A stretch of 64,000 nucleotides of DNA from Oscillospiraceae bacterium (GTDB lineage: Bacteria > Bacillota > Clostridia > Oscillospirales > Oscillospiraceae), in the NCBI GenBank assembly GCA_009780435.1, contig WRAB01000001.1, forward strand, positions 62,001 to 126,000, written 5' to 3'. This document shows positions 35,443 through 44,337 of this stretch, piece by piece. The notes under the pieces were generated by a model that made no database searches, was not told the DNA's origin, and saw only the letters and a program-made list of their open reading frames with translations. The translations under genes were made by a program, and so were the position numbers. Each line of letters begins with the position of its first letter. The stretch's first letter is position 1.

Positions 35443-36384
35443 TTACGGGAGCATATTCCCGGCGGCGAGATAGAGGGCATACCACTCTTCATGGCTTAGG
35501 GAAATAGAGGCGGCCTCTGAGATTTTCTCGATGCGGCCTGGATTCATAGAGCCGATAATGACCTGCATTTTAGCCGGGTGGCGTAAGATCCAGGCGGCGG
35601 CGATGGCGTCCTTTGTGACGCGATATTGTTCGGCCAACTCGGCCAACTTGGCGTTCAGTTCGATATATTCCGGGTTATCAATAAAGACGCCGCCGTGTAC
35701 GGCGGGCCGGAAGGGAGACCAGGCCTGGATGGTCACATCGTGTAAGCGGCAATACTCTAGAATCCCGCCGTCGTGATCGACACTGTGAGACGTCTTCATA
35801 TTGGCGTGGAATCCGGCGTCGATCATCCCCGTGTGGACGAGACTGAACTGCAACTGATTGACGATCAGCTTGTGATCGGTGTATTTTTGCAGAAGTGCCA
35901 TCTGGCCGGGGGGCTGGTTGCTCACCCCGAAATGGCGCACCTTGCCAGAGCGGTATAAGATATCAAATGTCGCGGCCACTTCTTCCGGTTCCATCAAGGT
36001 GTCGGGGCGGTGGAGGGCCAGCAGATCTACGTAGTCCACTTGGAGCCGTTTTAAACTCCCCTCCACACAACTGATGATGTACGCTTTAGAAAAGTTAAAG
36101 CCGAGGCCCCTCTTCTGGTCAGGGGACTTTTGGATGCCGCATTTTGTCTGGAGTTTCATGTCCTCCCGCTTTACGCCCAGGGCTTTTACGGCTTTGCCGA
36201 AAATCTCCTCTGCTAAACCGTGTTCGCCGTAGATATCCGCGTGGTCGAAAAAGTTGATACCGGAATCCAGGGATGTGCGGAGCACGATTGCGGCGTCTTC
36301 TACAGATAAGTCCCGCATTCGCATACAGCCCAGGGATATCTCAGATCCCCAAAGGCCGATTTTGCCCAGATCAAGTTGTTTCAT
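35443..36384 (-). CDS. Aldo/keto reductase
   Basis: A 313-aa TIM-barrel oxidoreductase. It shows SLGCMRM, the Asp/Tyr pair in NFFDHADIYG, the Lys in KLQTKCGI and the His in LLALHRPD, the four catalytic residues of the family, and the NADP segment QVIIGSMNPGRIEKI. No cysteine cluster for an Fe-S domain is present. Physiological substrate unknown. AGGAGG precedes the ATG. Confidence 0.87.
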   Translation of the reverse strand: MKQLDLGKIGLWGSEISLGCMRMRDLSVEDAAIVLRTSLDSGINFFDHADIYGEHGLAEEIFGKAVKALGVKREDMKLQTKCGIQKSPDQKRGLGFNFSKAYIISCVEGSLKRLQVDYVDLLALHRPDTLMEPEEVAATFDILYRSGKVRHFGVSNQPPGQMALLQKYTDHKLIVNQLQFSLVHTGMIDAGFHANMKTSHSVDHDGGILEYCRLHDVTIQAWSPFRPAVHGGVFIDNPEYIELNAKLAELAEQYRVTKDAIAAAWILRHPAKMQVIIGSMNPGRIEKISEAASISLSHEEWYALYLAAGNMLP

Positions 36385-36431
36385 ATGCGCTTCCTCCTAA
36401 TAATTTGTCAAAATCATGCTATCATGCGCGG

Positions 36432-39227
36432 CTACAATGTTGCCAAGATATATTTGTAGAACAGATACCGTCCACGGCCTGTATAACTCTCGATGGAGGC
36501 GGCCAATCGATCCATCTCGCCCTCTATCTGACGTCTATCTTCCGGGGTGATGGCGTTGTCGCCGTAGCGGGCCTTGCCAAAGATATCGGCGATCTCTTTT
36601 GGGAAGAAGGTATGACTTGGGAAGCCAAACTCCTCCGCCACCCGGTCAGTAAATTGGAGTGGCGTCTCGGTTTTTTTTGGTTCAAACTCAAAAAACTTCA
36701 ATTGTTTTAATAAAGCATCATAGTAGTATATGACGGCTTTTGTATGTCCCTGTCCCTTCGCCTTAACTTCCCGGCGATGAACCCAGAGCACTCTGCAGAC
36801 CAGGGCGGCAATGGGGAGAGTGGCAATCAGGAGAATCACGAGCAAGTAGCTGTTTTGCGCCGGAACGTCTTCGCCCCCTTGATTGGACGCAGATGGATCA
36901 GACCCAGGCGTTGTGGGACGATTCTGGGCTAGGAGGTCGTCCATCTCGTCCGGGGTGAGATCCGGCGGGAGGTTCGGCCCCATTGCTGGACGATCCGGCA
37001 GCGGCGATGGCCTATGAGGGAGGTGGGGAATTGCAATGGAATTTGCGGCGGGGGTGGGTTCGAAGCGGTGCCAGCCGAACCCTTCAAAGTACACCTCGGC
37101 CCAGGCGTGACCCATGCTGTTTAACACGGGGAAGAACCCCTCCTCGTCCCTGACTCCGCTCACCATGAAGCCCTCTACATAACGGGCGGGCAGGCCGATA
37201 CTGCGGGCCATTGTGACAAAGGCCGTCGCAAAATAGGTACAATACCCCTCCTGGCCGTAAAAGAGAAAATACTCTACAAAATCCATATCTGTCGGCGGGG
37301 GGCCGGGTGTCAGGGTATATTGGAATCCGTTTCGCAAAAAGATCTCTAATTGTCTGGCCCGTTGGAAATCGGAAAATTCATCTGCCGTGATTGCGTGGGC
37401 CAGATCCCGCACCCGGGCGGGGAAGTTCGCTGGCAGGGCGGTATAGGTCTCATAGATCCAATCTGCCCGGGGGATGAGATAGTTGTAGAGCAGTTCTGCA
37501 TAAGAAATGGCATCCCCGTTGGTCCTTATGATCTGGGGCGCATGGATAAAGTTGAGGTAGCTGTACGCGGATACCATTTGGCTGACAGTTCGCAGGACGC
37601 CGCGGTAGGAGAGATGCAACATGCTGGAGGGATTCAATATAGCATCGGCAATCGCTATGTCAAAACCCAACTCACCGCGTGTGGGGGGCGGGCTGTATCG
37701 CACCGTGTACCAGTTGTGCCTGGGCATCAACCCTTCCGTGAGGAGGCGTCCGCTCTCCTCTTGTAAAAAAGCCATATCTGTGGGGTGGGCGTATATATGC
37801 CGCACAATGTCCGGATAGAAGACGGAGTGGGTGCGATTGTTTAAAATGCCGATCATTGCATTTCGGGTTTCGAGGGCGCCCATGTCGATGTCACGGAAAA
37901 AGGATCGGTCATCAAGCGTTATCTCAAACCCCGCCTGATACTCTATCAAACGCCAATCATATGAGGAAGAAATCCCCTGTGACACCGCCCGGATGTCATC
38001 TGCTGAAACTCCATAGCGCTCGGCTAAATAGTCGGTTGCGGCTTGAATGTCCACTTCCGCCCTCGCATGGAGGAAATTCCACCACGACCTGCCATCTTCT
38101 TCTTCGCTGGCCCCGGCCTCCAACAGATACCGCATCTCCAGATCTTCATCATCCAATGTTATCTCCCAGGTGAGATATGTTGTATGCACTGTGGGTATTC
38201 TGTGGACTTCGCCGAGGAGGAGGCGGAACGCGGCATCGCTTGTGGCGCGCTCGTATAGGGCGAGAGTTTGTTGGGTTTCGTCAAACGCCAAGGGTGTCTG
38301 CTCGTTTAGGGTGTTGACCCAGGAATAGCCCGTATAGGTATCCAGGATGGCCCCGGTCAAATAGATCGGCAAGGGCGCGTCTGACCAGAGTCGCATCACC
38401 TGGCGGTAGTCCGTGACGACATTGCCTCCGAGAGGCCTCTGATCCCCGCCGCCAAAACCGGTCTGGGCGAGAGAAAAATAATCGGGTCCGGTGAAGGGGA
38501 CGAAGATATCGTTTATTTCACGTACCGGGCGCAAGAGGGGGCTGTGCCAAATATCGTTGGAAACCTCCTCAGAGAGGGGCGGGAAGAGGGCTGCCAGCCC
38601 GATGCAAATAATCGCCAAGGGCAGGGCATAGATGGGAAAAGACAGGCCGCCTCCCGCCTTTTTGGCACCTCTTCGGCTCAAGTGTTTGATTAAAAAGGCC
38701 AAGATGGAAAAGACAAAGGCATAAAAGGAGAGAGAGTAGGAAAAAAACGGCGAGACGATGGTGAACCCCATAATCACGGCGGAATTGACAAAGAGGAACA
38801 AAAACCGAGAGCGGACGTGGCCAAACAACACGACAAGAAGTCCGATTGCAATACTGAGGGCCCAAATGACGGCTCTCTCGTAGGCCGCGGTGTGGTAAGT
38901 ATATCCCATTATGTACCAGAGCACGCCCCTGATAAAATCGGCTGCCTCATTTGCCAAGCGGGGTTCCGGCGGGGAAGAGAAGAACCCGACAGCGAGAAAA
39001 ATCAGAGCGCAGACGCATACGATGATGCTGATCCAGACGTAATATTTACGAGAGAAAATAAAGCCAAGCGCACCGACGATACAAAACATCCGGATCAGGC
39101 CGACGAGGTGATGTTGATCAAACTCCGTGGTGCTGATGATGCCGGAAACAAGGCTCCAGGCCAGGAGAACCCCGGCGGTCATGAGAAAGACCGCATCGAA
39201 GCGTCCGGTATTTTTCCTGGTGTCCAT
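36432..39227 (-). CDS. Membrane transglutaminase-like protein (TgpA type)
   Basis: A 931-aa protein. About six membrane segments fill residues 1-210, an extracellular region of about 550 residues includes the transglutaminase core, and one late membrane segment (about 810-830) leads to a cytoplasmic DUF4129-like tail. The catalytic Cys is in EGYCTYFATAFVTMARSIG and the His in NSMGHAWAEVYFEGFGWH, with an Asp-type residue expected in FEPTP. It lies in an operon after the MoxR ATPase and DUF58 genes. These three commonly occur together; the function is thought to involve envelope assembly. AAAGGA lies before the ATG. Confidence 0.85.
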   Translation of the reverse strand: MDTRKNTGRFDAVFLMTAGVLLAWSLVSGIISTTEFDQHHLVGLIRMFCIVGALGFIFSRKYYVWISIIVCVCALIFLAVGFFSSPPEPRLANEAADFIRGVLWYIMGYTYHTAAYERAVIWALSIAIGLLVVLFGHVRSRFLFLFVNSAVIMGFTIVSPFFSYSLSFYAFVFSILAFLIKHLSRRGAKKAGGGLSFPIYALPLAIICIGLAALFPPLSEEVSNDIWHSPLLRPVREINDIFVPFTGPDYFSLAQTGFGGGDQRPLGGNVVTDYRQVMRLWSDAPLPIYLTGAILDTYTGYSWVNTLNEQTPLAFDETQQTLALYERATSDAAFRLLLGEVHRIPTVHTTYLTWEITLDDEDLEMRYLLEAGASEEEDGRSWWNFLHARAEVDIQAATDYLAERYGVSADDIRAVSQGISSSYDWRLIEYQAGFEITLDDRSFFRDIDMGALETRNAMIGILNNRTHSVFYPDIVRHIYAHPTDMAFLQEESGRLLTEGLMPRHNWYTVRYSPPPTRGELGFDIAIADAILNPSSMLHLSYRGVLRTVSQMVSAYSYLNFIHAPQIIRTNGDAISYAELLYNYLIPRADWIYETYTALPANFPARVRDLAHAITADEFSDFQRARQLEIFLRNGFQYTLTPGPPPTDMDFVEYFLFYGQEGYCTYFATAFVTMARSIGLPARYVEGFMVSGVRDEEGFFPVLNSMGHAWAEVYFEGFGWHRFEPTPAANSIAIPHLPHRPSPLPDRPAMGPNLPPDLTPDEMDDLLAQNRPTTPGSDPSASNQGGEDVPAQNSYLLVILLIATLPIAALVCRVLWVHRREVKAKGQGHTKAVIYYYDALLKQLKFFEFEPKKTETPLQFTDRVAEEFGFPSHTFFPKEIADIFGKARYGDNAITPEDRRQIEGEMDRLAASIESYTGRGRYLFYKYILATL

Positions 39228-39259
39228 TGGAATATCCTTTCTCCTGTTATTTTTGGAGA

Positions 39260-40429
39260 TTAACAGGAAAGTGTATAAAAATCAACGCAGATCAGGTTTA
39301 GCTCACGCAGTTTTTTCAATGTATCCGCCCCTGTTTGATCGTGAAAATAGAAGAGGATTGCGTTATTGCCGTACTGTTGGAAGGTGTGTACAAGGGAAAT
39401 CACATCCTCTGTCACATTCTGTACAAACAACAGGAGATTGAGCGACTCCATGTGGAGAGAAATAAAGCGGTTGAATCGGTTATCAAATGGATCACATTCT
39501 TGGAAGTTTATGTTTGCGGCCTCGCTGTACAGGCTGGAAAAGTTGGTGGAAAAACTGCTATCTTCGTCTCCGGAGTAGCGTAGGAAGATGGAATACCCAT
39601 TTTGATGGCAATAGGCCAGCGCGGAGACCAGGGCCTCCATCATGGTGTCCTCTCGGGGCAGGGTTGTCTCTGTGTTGTCTATGTACAATACTGCGGATTT
39701 TTGCTCCATCTCCCCAAAATTCTTGCTGATCAGTTCGCTTTTCTTTGCACTTGCTTTCCAATGGATTCGTCTGTGACTGTCCGTGGGCTGATATTGTCTC
39801 AAATCAGAGATGACGCTATAGTCTTCATCCTGTATATAATTTCTGGCGATAGACAAGTCGTGGGCCGTGGTGTCTAAGGGTAAAAAGGAGATGGGCCGGA
39901 TCCGCGGGACGACAGTAAAGATGAGCTTTTTGTCTAATTTTTGTTTGAATCGAAAGAGGCCCAAGAAGTCATAGTATACAATCGTATTGACACCGACCTC
40001 GTAGTTTCCCCTGTATTTTGCGCGGATTTGAAACATGACATCCCGGCGGCCCCTGGGGTTTGCCGAAAAATATTGCTCCGTATCATTTACATCCAGTGCC
40101 GTGCTGTCGGCGCGAAAACGCGCTTTGGCAAAGATACAGGGCAGAAAGGAGTTGTTTTTTACGTAGAGCTTGTATTGAACGGCTTCACCCTTTGTGACAT
40201 TGTTTGGGTGTAGGGAATCCGAAACTGTAAAATAGTCTTTTAAGTGCAGGAAACGTTGGGCTCCGCGTTTCTCCACATGGAGTCGGCTGACAAGAGTGAG
40301 AAGTAGCGAGAGGGGCGGCAGAATGAGCACCGCATACAGGGCAAAATAGGTCATAGGCTCTTCCTGTATGAACAGAAGAACAAGCATGGCCAAAAGAACC
40401 ACGCCGTAAATCAAGCGATTTTTCGCCAT
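39260..40429 (-). CDS. DUF58 (vWA-like) membrane protein
   Basis: A 389-aa protein with two N-terminal membrane helices (about 5-45) and the DUF58 core, seen in YQPTDSHRRIHWKASAKKSEL. The family has a von Willebrand A-like fold and pairs with MoxR ATPases. The ATG at 40429 has AGGAGG upstream, overlapping the end of moxR, so the two are coupled. A 51-base longer frame is rejected. Confidence 0.87.
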   Translation of the reverse strand: MAKNRLIYGVVLLAMLVLLFIQEEPMTYFALYAVLILPPLSLLLTLVSRLHVEKRGAQRFLHLKDYFTVSDSLHPNNVTKGEAVQYKLYVKNNSFLPCIFAKARFRADSTALDVNDTEQYFSANPRGRRDVMFQIRAKYRGNYEVGVNTIVYYDFLGLFRFKQKLDKKLIFTVVPRIRPISFLPLDTTAHDLSIARNYIQDEDYSVISDLRQYQPTDSHRRIHWKASAKKSELISKNFGEMEQKSAVLYIDNTETTLPREDTMMEALVSALAYCHQNGYSIFLRYSGDEDSSFSTNFSSLYSEAANINFQECDPFDNRFNRFISLHMESLNLLLFVQNVTEDVISLVHTFQQYGNNAILFYFHDQTGADTLKKLRELNLICVDFYTLSC

Positions 40430-40439
40430 GGTGACCTCC

Positions 40440-41399
40440 TTACCGAGGAATCTCTGTGCTGGATACGATCCGCCGTACAACTTCCTGTGCGGTGATGTGC
40501 CTCATTTTGGCCTCCCGCTTCAATACGAGCCTGTGCTCGATCACTGGGACCGCCATTTTGATCACATCGTCGGGCAGGACGTAGTCCCGTTCGTTGTACA
40601 GGGCCCAGGCCTGCGCAGCGCGATAGAGACACAGGGTGGTGCGCGGACTCCCGCCCAGGGCGATGTCCGGGTCCTCCCGGGTCTGTCTGACGATTGCCAC
40701 GATATAGGCGTTGATGCTCGGGTCCACATGTACTCTGGTCACAAGTTCTTGCATCACGGCCAGGGCATCGGCGTTAGAGACGGCCTGCAGCGCGGAGAGG
40801 GGGCTTTGTTCTTTAAAGCGATCTAACAGTGCGCTCTCTTCCTCTGCCGTGGGATAGCCCAGGGAGATCCGCATAAAGAACCGATCCAACTGGGCCTCCG
40901 GCAGGGGATAGGTACCCAGGTATTCGATGGGGTTCTGAGTGGCGAATACGATAAAGGGTTGCGGCACAGGATAAGTCTTACCGTCTACGGTGACCTGATT
41001 CTCCTCCATGGCCTCTAAGAGGCTGGACTGGGTCTTAGGCGAGGTGCGGTTGATCTCATCGGCCAGGATAATCTGGGCCATAATGGCGCCCTGGCGGTAT
41101 TCAAACTCTCCCGTCTTTTGGTTGTACATGGAGAATCCCATGATATCAGAGGGCAGAATATCCGGCGTAAACTGAATCCGCCGAAAGGAGCAGTCAAAGG
41201 ATTTCGCAATGGCCGATACGAGGCTAGTCTTGCCGACCCCGGGCATGTCCTCGATGAGTACGTGGCCCTTACAGATAAAAGAACAGACGGCCAGTTCAAT
41301 GGCCTCCCGTTTGCCGATGATGACACGCTCCACATTGGAGACGATATTTTTTAACGAGCGAGAAGCGAGCTTTCTGATTTCAGCGGGATCTCTTTGCAT
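40440..41399 (-). CDS. MoxR-type AAA+ ATPase
   Basis: A 319-aa AAA+ ATPase with Walker A EDMPGVGKTS, Walker B IILADEINRTSPKTQ, sensor 1 FVIFATQNPIEYLGTYPLPE and the sensor 2 lid. MoxR proteins act as chaperones for vWA-domain partners, here probably the DUF58 protein. First gene of the three-gene operon. The ATG at 41399 follows GGGAGG by 8 bases. Confidence 0.92.
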   Translation of the reverse strand: MQRDPAEIRKLASRSLKNIVSNVERVIIGKREAIELAVCSFICKGHVLIEDMPGVGKTSLVSAIAKSFDCSFRRIQFTPDILPSDIMGFSMYNQKTGEFEYRQGAIMAQIILADEINRTSPKTQSSLLEAMEENQVTVDGKTYPVPQPFIVFATQNPIEYLGTYPLPEAQLDRFFMRISLGYPTAEEESALLDRFKEQSPLSALQAVSNADALAVMQELVTRVHVDPSINAYIVAIVRQTREDPDIALGGSPRTTLCLYRAAQAWALYNERDYVLPDDVIKMAVPVIEHRLVLKREAKMRHITAQEVVRRIVSSTEIPR

Positions 41400-41432
41400 C
41401 AAACGTTCCTCCCTGCGTGCAAACTAAAGGAT

Positions 41433-41462
41433 ATTATATCATGATTTCCTTTGCAAAGCAAA
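41433..41462 (-). promoter_or_regulatory. Possible moxR operon promoter
   Basis: On the minus strand TTTGCT (41457-41462), 18 bases, TATAAT (41433-41438). The -10 is perfect; the -35 is weak. Confidence 0.4.
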
Positions 41463-41611
41463 GAGGCGGCAGGGCTGCCGGGCACGAAGTGCCAAATCAG
41501 TCATCAAGGTTCCCGGGACCCGCTCAAAATCTTTGATTTTGCCAGTGGGTGGGGTTCTTATATCACAATTATTCGACATTTGTTTATGGAGTTATTATTT
41601 TTAATATTTTA

Positions 41612-41640
41612 AACAGAACATACAGTTGTCTATAGACGAT
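41612..41640 (+). promoter_or_regulatory. Operator-like motif, copy 1
   Basis: AACAGAACATACAGTTGTC (41612-41630) is 17/19 identical to copy 2 (42867-42885) ahead of the MFS gene. GTCTATAGAC at 41628-41637 is a perfect palindrome next to it. Probably a regulator site for the broken ORF that follows. Confidence 0.45.
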
Positions 41641-41656
41641 AAGAACACATTTTTTT

Positions 41657-41949
41657 ATGTCTAAACATGGAAAACAACTTGACTTTATATTTCCATAGCT
41701 GAAATCAGAGAAATAGCTGAAGATACTTCGCGCAAGGCTTTTATTACCCAATTTAAGAGCTTTAATAATGGACTTATGGAGGAGTTTCAAAAACATCTTC
41801 CCGAAGATGATGTAAATGCCCTCCGTGATGGCTATGGATTTTATATTGAACCATTTCACGCTTCTCGCGATGAAGTAAAGGAGATGATTCAAGAAATAAG
41901 GGAAGTTGTTATGCCATATTGCGAAAACCCGCTCACGGATGATAGGTAA
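41657..41949 (+). pseudogene. Broken AT-rich ORF, unrecognised
   Basis: From 41683 a frame without a start codon reads AEIREIAEDTSRKAFITQF and ends QEIREVVMPYCENPLTDDR before TAA at 41947-41949, about 88 codons of normal-looking helical protein. Just upstream are two short ORFs in the other two frames (MSKHGKQLDFIFP at 41657; MENNLTLYFHS at 41667), both stopping at about 41700. A frameshift near 41695 would join either to the longer frame. I do not recognise the family. It sits behind the operator-like motif and ahead of the M23-like gene. Confidence 0.5.
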
Positions 41950-42019
41950 TTGCAAGATTTTGCACTGGTAATCACACCGCCGGCCACATTATAAAAGAAC
42001 TTAAAAGAGGATGATTTTT

Positions 42020-42805
42020 ATGGAAAAAATATTACATTGGGTGAGAAATCATTCCAGTTGGGTGGGAGTGGGAGTTATATTCTTGACTTTTATTTTGAAT
42101 AATATATTTGACATGCCTCGCCTTTGGGGCTGGGCTCCTACGATACTGATATTAGTGATTCTGAATCGACATTTGATTCCTCAGTATTGGGCAATGATTT
42201 GGGTTCGGATAAAATTCGGCTTTCAGTTGCCCTCTAAAGAAAATTACACCTGCAAAAGCAACTATATCCTCCCATTTACAGGAAGGTGGTGCGTCTATGA
42301 CGGCGGCGTTACCAAAGAATTATCTATTGCTTGGAGCGAAATGAGTCAGCGTTATGCTTATTTTTTTATAATCCTTACAGATGGCATGACGGCTTATTTA
42401 GATACATGGGATACGAAAGGGAATCATATTATTATCCAGCATAATGATAGTGAGTACAGTTATGTAGGAAACCTTATGCCTAATAGTGTTTCTGTAAAAG
42501 TGGGCGACAGGGTGAAACAGGGGGATGTTATTGCCAAATGCGGCAACTCAGGATATACGAATGAACCTCATCTTCATTTTCAGCTTCAATCGAGCAAAAG
42601 TTTTAATCTGTCAGCGGGTCTGCCTATCGCTTTCGCAAATATTAAGGCAAAGGATTCCGTTGGGTATAAAATGTGGCACCAGAAAGCAGGAGTAGAACAC
42701 CCTACCACCAAGGGCAATTTAGAGGTAATAGGAAATAAAAGCTATATTGGGCGTGGGCTTGATGTTGAGAATGGATTTGTTGAATCTCACACAGGGAGTG
42801 TTTAA
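42020..42805 (+). CDS. M23-like (LytM) protein with incomplete zinc site
   Basis: A 261-aa protein with two N-terminal membrane segments (about 12-50) and a LytM/M23 fold. The later part is canonical: VKVGDRVKQGDVIAKCGNSG then EPHLHFQLQ, which holds one zinc His and the catalytic His. The earlier part, GGVTKELSIAWSEMSQRYAYFF, lacks the expected His and Asp ligands. It is therefore probably not an active endopeptidase. The gene is AT-rich compared with the window. The ATG at 42020 is preferred (AAAGAGG 9 bases upstream). Confidence 0.7.
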   Translation: MEKILHWVRNHSSWVGVGVIFLTFILNNIFDMPRLWGWAPTILILVILNRHLIPQYWAMIWVRIKFGFQLPSKENYTCKSNYILPFTGRWCVYDGGVTKELSIAWSEMSQRYAYFFIILTDGMTAYLDTWDTKGNHIIIQHNDSEYSYVGNLMPNSVSVKVGDRVKQGDVIAKCGNSGYTNEPHLHFQLQSSKSFNLSAGLPIAFANIKAKDSVGYKMWHQKAGVEHPTTKGNLEVIGNKSYIGRGLDVENGFVESHTGSV

Positions 42806-42866
42806 GATTAGCGGAAGTGAAAAAAGTAGGAGTTGAATTTGAAAAAAATAATACGTGTTCCCATGA

Positions 42867-42885
42867 AACAGGACATACTGTTGTC
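42867..42885 (+). promoter_or_regulatory. Operator-like motif, copy 2
   Basis: AACAGGACATACTGTTGTC contains the inverted repeat GACA...TGTC. TATGAT lies 15 bases further (42900-42905), so the motif covers the likely -35 region of the MFS gene. Confidence 0.5.
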
Positions 42886-42935
42886 GCATTTCATGTGCTA
42901 TGATCGGTTGGCATCTTGAAAGGAGCGTATCATTT

Positions 42936-44225
42936 ATGAATTCTAATACAAGTCAAGCACACGACAAGGGCAAACTCGCCCGATATGTTCAGCTGCTGTT
43001 AGTCGTTGTTGCGGCGGGCAGCATATTCCCGCTGATCTATTTGCGGCACGGGTATGAAGTGACCATTTTGGAAGTATTTCATATGGAGGCATCTCAGTTA
43101 AATGCCATATTCTCTATAATGGGCATTGTCACTGTCATTGGATATTTTCCAAGCGGATATCTCAGTGATCGGTTTTCTGCGAAATGGCTACTGACCATAT
43201 CGTTATTTGTGACAGGTGCTATGGGACTCTGGTTTGCGCAGATCCCATCTTTTACCCATGTGATACTCATCTACATCGTCTGGGGCATTTTCTCCATCTT
43301 CACTTTCTGGAGCGCACATTTGAAGTTAGTCAAACTCCTGTCCCGCTCCGGGGAGGAGGGCCGGTTCTTCGGTATGTGGGATGGGGGCCGGGGCGTTGTA
43401 GAGGCTACACTTGCCATGGCCGCCCTGTTTATCTTCAGCAATGTGATGGGGGATGCCAGGAATGGAGAAACTTCCAGACAGGCATTGGTCGGGGTCATCT
43501 ATATGTATTCATTCTTCCTCTTGGCCGTATCTCTTCTCGTAGGCATTTTTGTCAAAGACGATAAAGAATCTAAGGCGGACAAGGGCGATACCTTCGGCCT
43601 GTCCGGTTTTAAGGAACTGTATGCAAACAAGCTGATCTTTCTGGTGGGCGGCATCATATTTATGGGCTATTTCGTGTTTTGGACCTTTCGGACCATGAGC
43701 AGTTTTATGCAAAACAACCTGGGCGTAACCGCCGTAACAGCGGCCACAATCATGGTGATCGCACAGTGGATGCGCCCCGTAGGCGGAATCCTGGGCGGCT
43801 TTTTGGCAGATAGACTGGGCCGTGCCAATGTGGTCATAGGGACGTTGACGATAGGTTCCATCCTGTTGCTTGTGATCGCCTTTTTACCCCCGGATATCCC
43901 GGTCAATTTGGCTGTTGTCATTATCTTGGTCTGTATTACCTTTCTCTGGGCCATACGGGGTACCTATTGGTCCATCTTGGGGGAGTGCAAGGTGCGCAAT
44001 CAGACCATGGGTCTCGCCATTGGTCTCATATCCCTGATCGGATATCTGCCTGATATTTTCTCTCCCATGGTCAACACGTTATCCCATCGTCTTTTTGGCA
44101 GTGAGTGGGGGCACAATGGATACTTCGTCATATCCGCTGCGTTTGGGTTTCTCGGTGTGGGGTTGTTGATTTTATTTCGGAAGCAAACGAAAGAACCCGT
44201 CCGCTCAGGGCGGACAGACGGATAA
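42936..44225 (+). CDS. MFS transporter
   Basis: A 429-aa, 12-segment major facilitator protein. The loop 2-3 signature is GYLSDRFSAKWL and the loop 8-9 copy is GGFLADRLGRANV. The general look (ITFLWAIRGTYWSILGECKV near the end) resembles YihN-like carriers, a loose match. Substrate unknown. AAAGGAG lies 9 bases before the ATG; a 36-base longer frame is rejected. It is the last gene of the AT-rich patch but has normal GC itself. Confidence 0.83.
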   Translation: MNSNTSQAHDKGKLARYVQLLLVVVAAGSIFPLIYLRHGYEVTILEVFHMEASQLNAIFSIMGIVTVIGYFPSGYLSDRFSAKWLLTISLFVTGAMGLWFAQIPSFTHVILIYIVWGIFSIFTFWSAHLKLVKLLSRSGEEGRFFGMWDGGRGVVEATLAMAALFIFSNVMGDARNGETSRQALVGVIYMYSFFLLAVSLLVGIFVKDDKESKADKGDTFGLSGFKELYANKLIFLVGGIIFMGYFVFWTFRTMSSFMQNNLGVTAVTAATIMVIAQWMRPVGGILGGFLADRLGRANVVIGTLTIGSILLLVIAFLPPDIPVNLAVVIILVCITFLWAIRGTYWSILGECKVRNQTMGLAIGLISLIGYLPDIFSPMVNTLSHRLFGSEWGHNGYFVISAAFGFLGVGLLILFRKQTKEPVRSGRTDG

Positions 44226-44235
44226 ACAGACAGCG

Positions 44236-44334
44236 AGCTGTATCAAAATGACAAAAGCGGGACGTCCAGAGGCCGTCCCCTACATGATGTAGGGGGCGGC
44301 GCCCTCGACGCCCCGCTTTGCGATAGCCCTGTTT
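44236..44334. repeat. GGGACGTCC repeat element, copy 1
   Basis: Contains GCGGGACGTCCAGAGGCCGTCCCCTAC, a spacer, and GTAGGGGGCGGC..CTCGACGCCC, flanked by near-complementary GCTGTATC..GATAGCCC ends. About 90 bases are nearly identical to copy 2 at 50959-51054. It lies between convergent genes. Confidence 0.75.
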
Positions 44335-44337
44335 TGA

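Noticed and set aside
36432-39227. Plus-strand ORFs inside the transglutaminase gene
   Set aside because: All are short shadows without ribosome sites. The minus-strand frame is continuous over 931 codons with catalytic motifs.
41584-41955. 123-codon minus-strand ORF in the AT-rich patch
   Set aside because: Phe/Ile/Lys-rich with no domain and no ribosome site; the plus-strand remnant has more natural amino-acid content.
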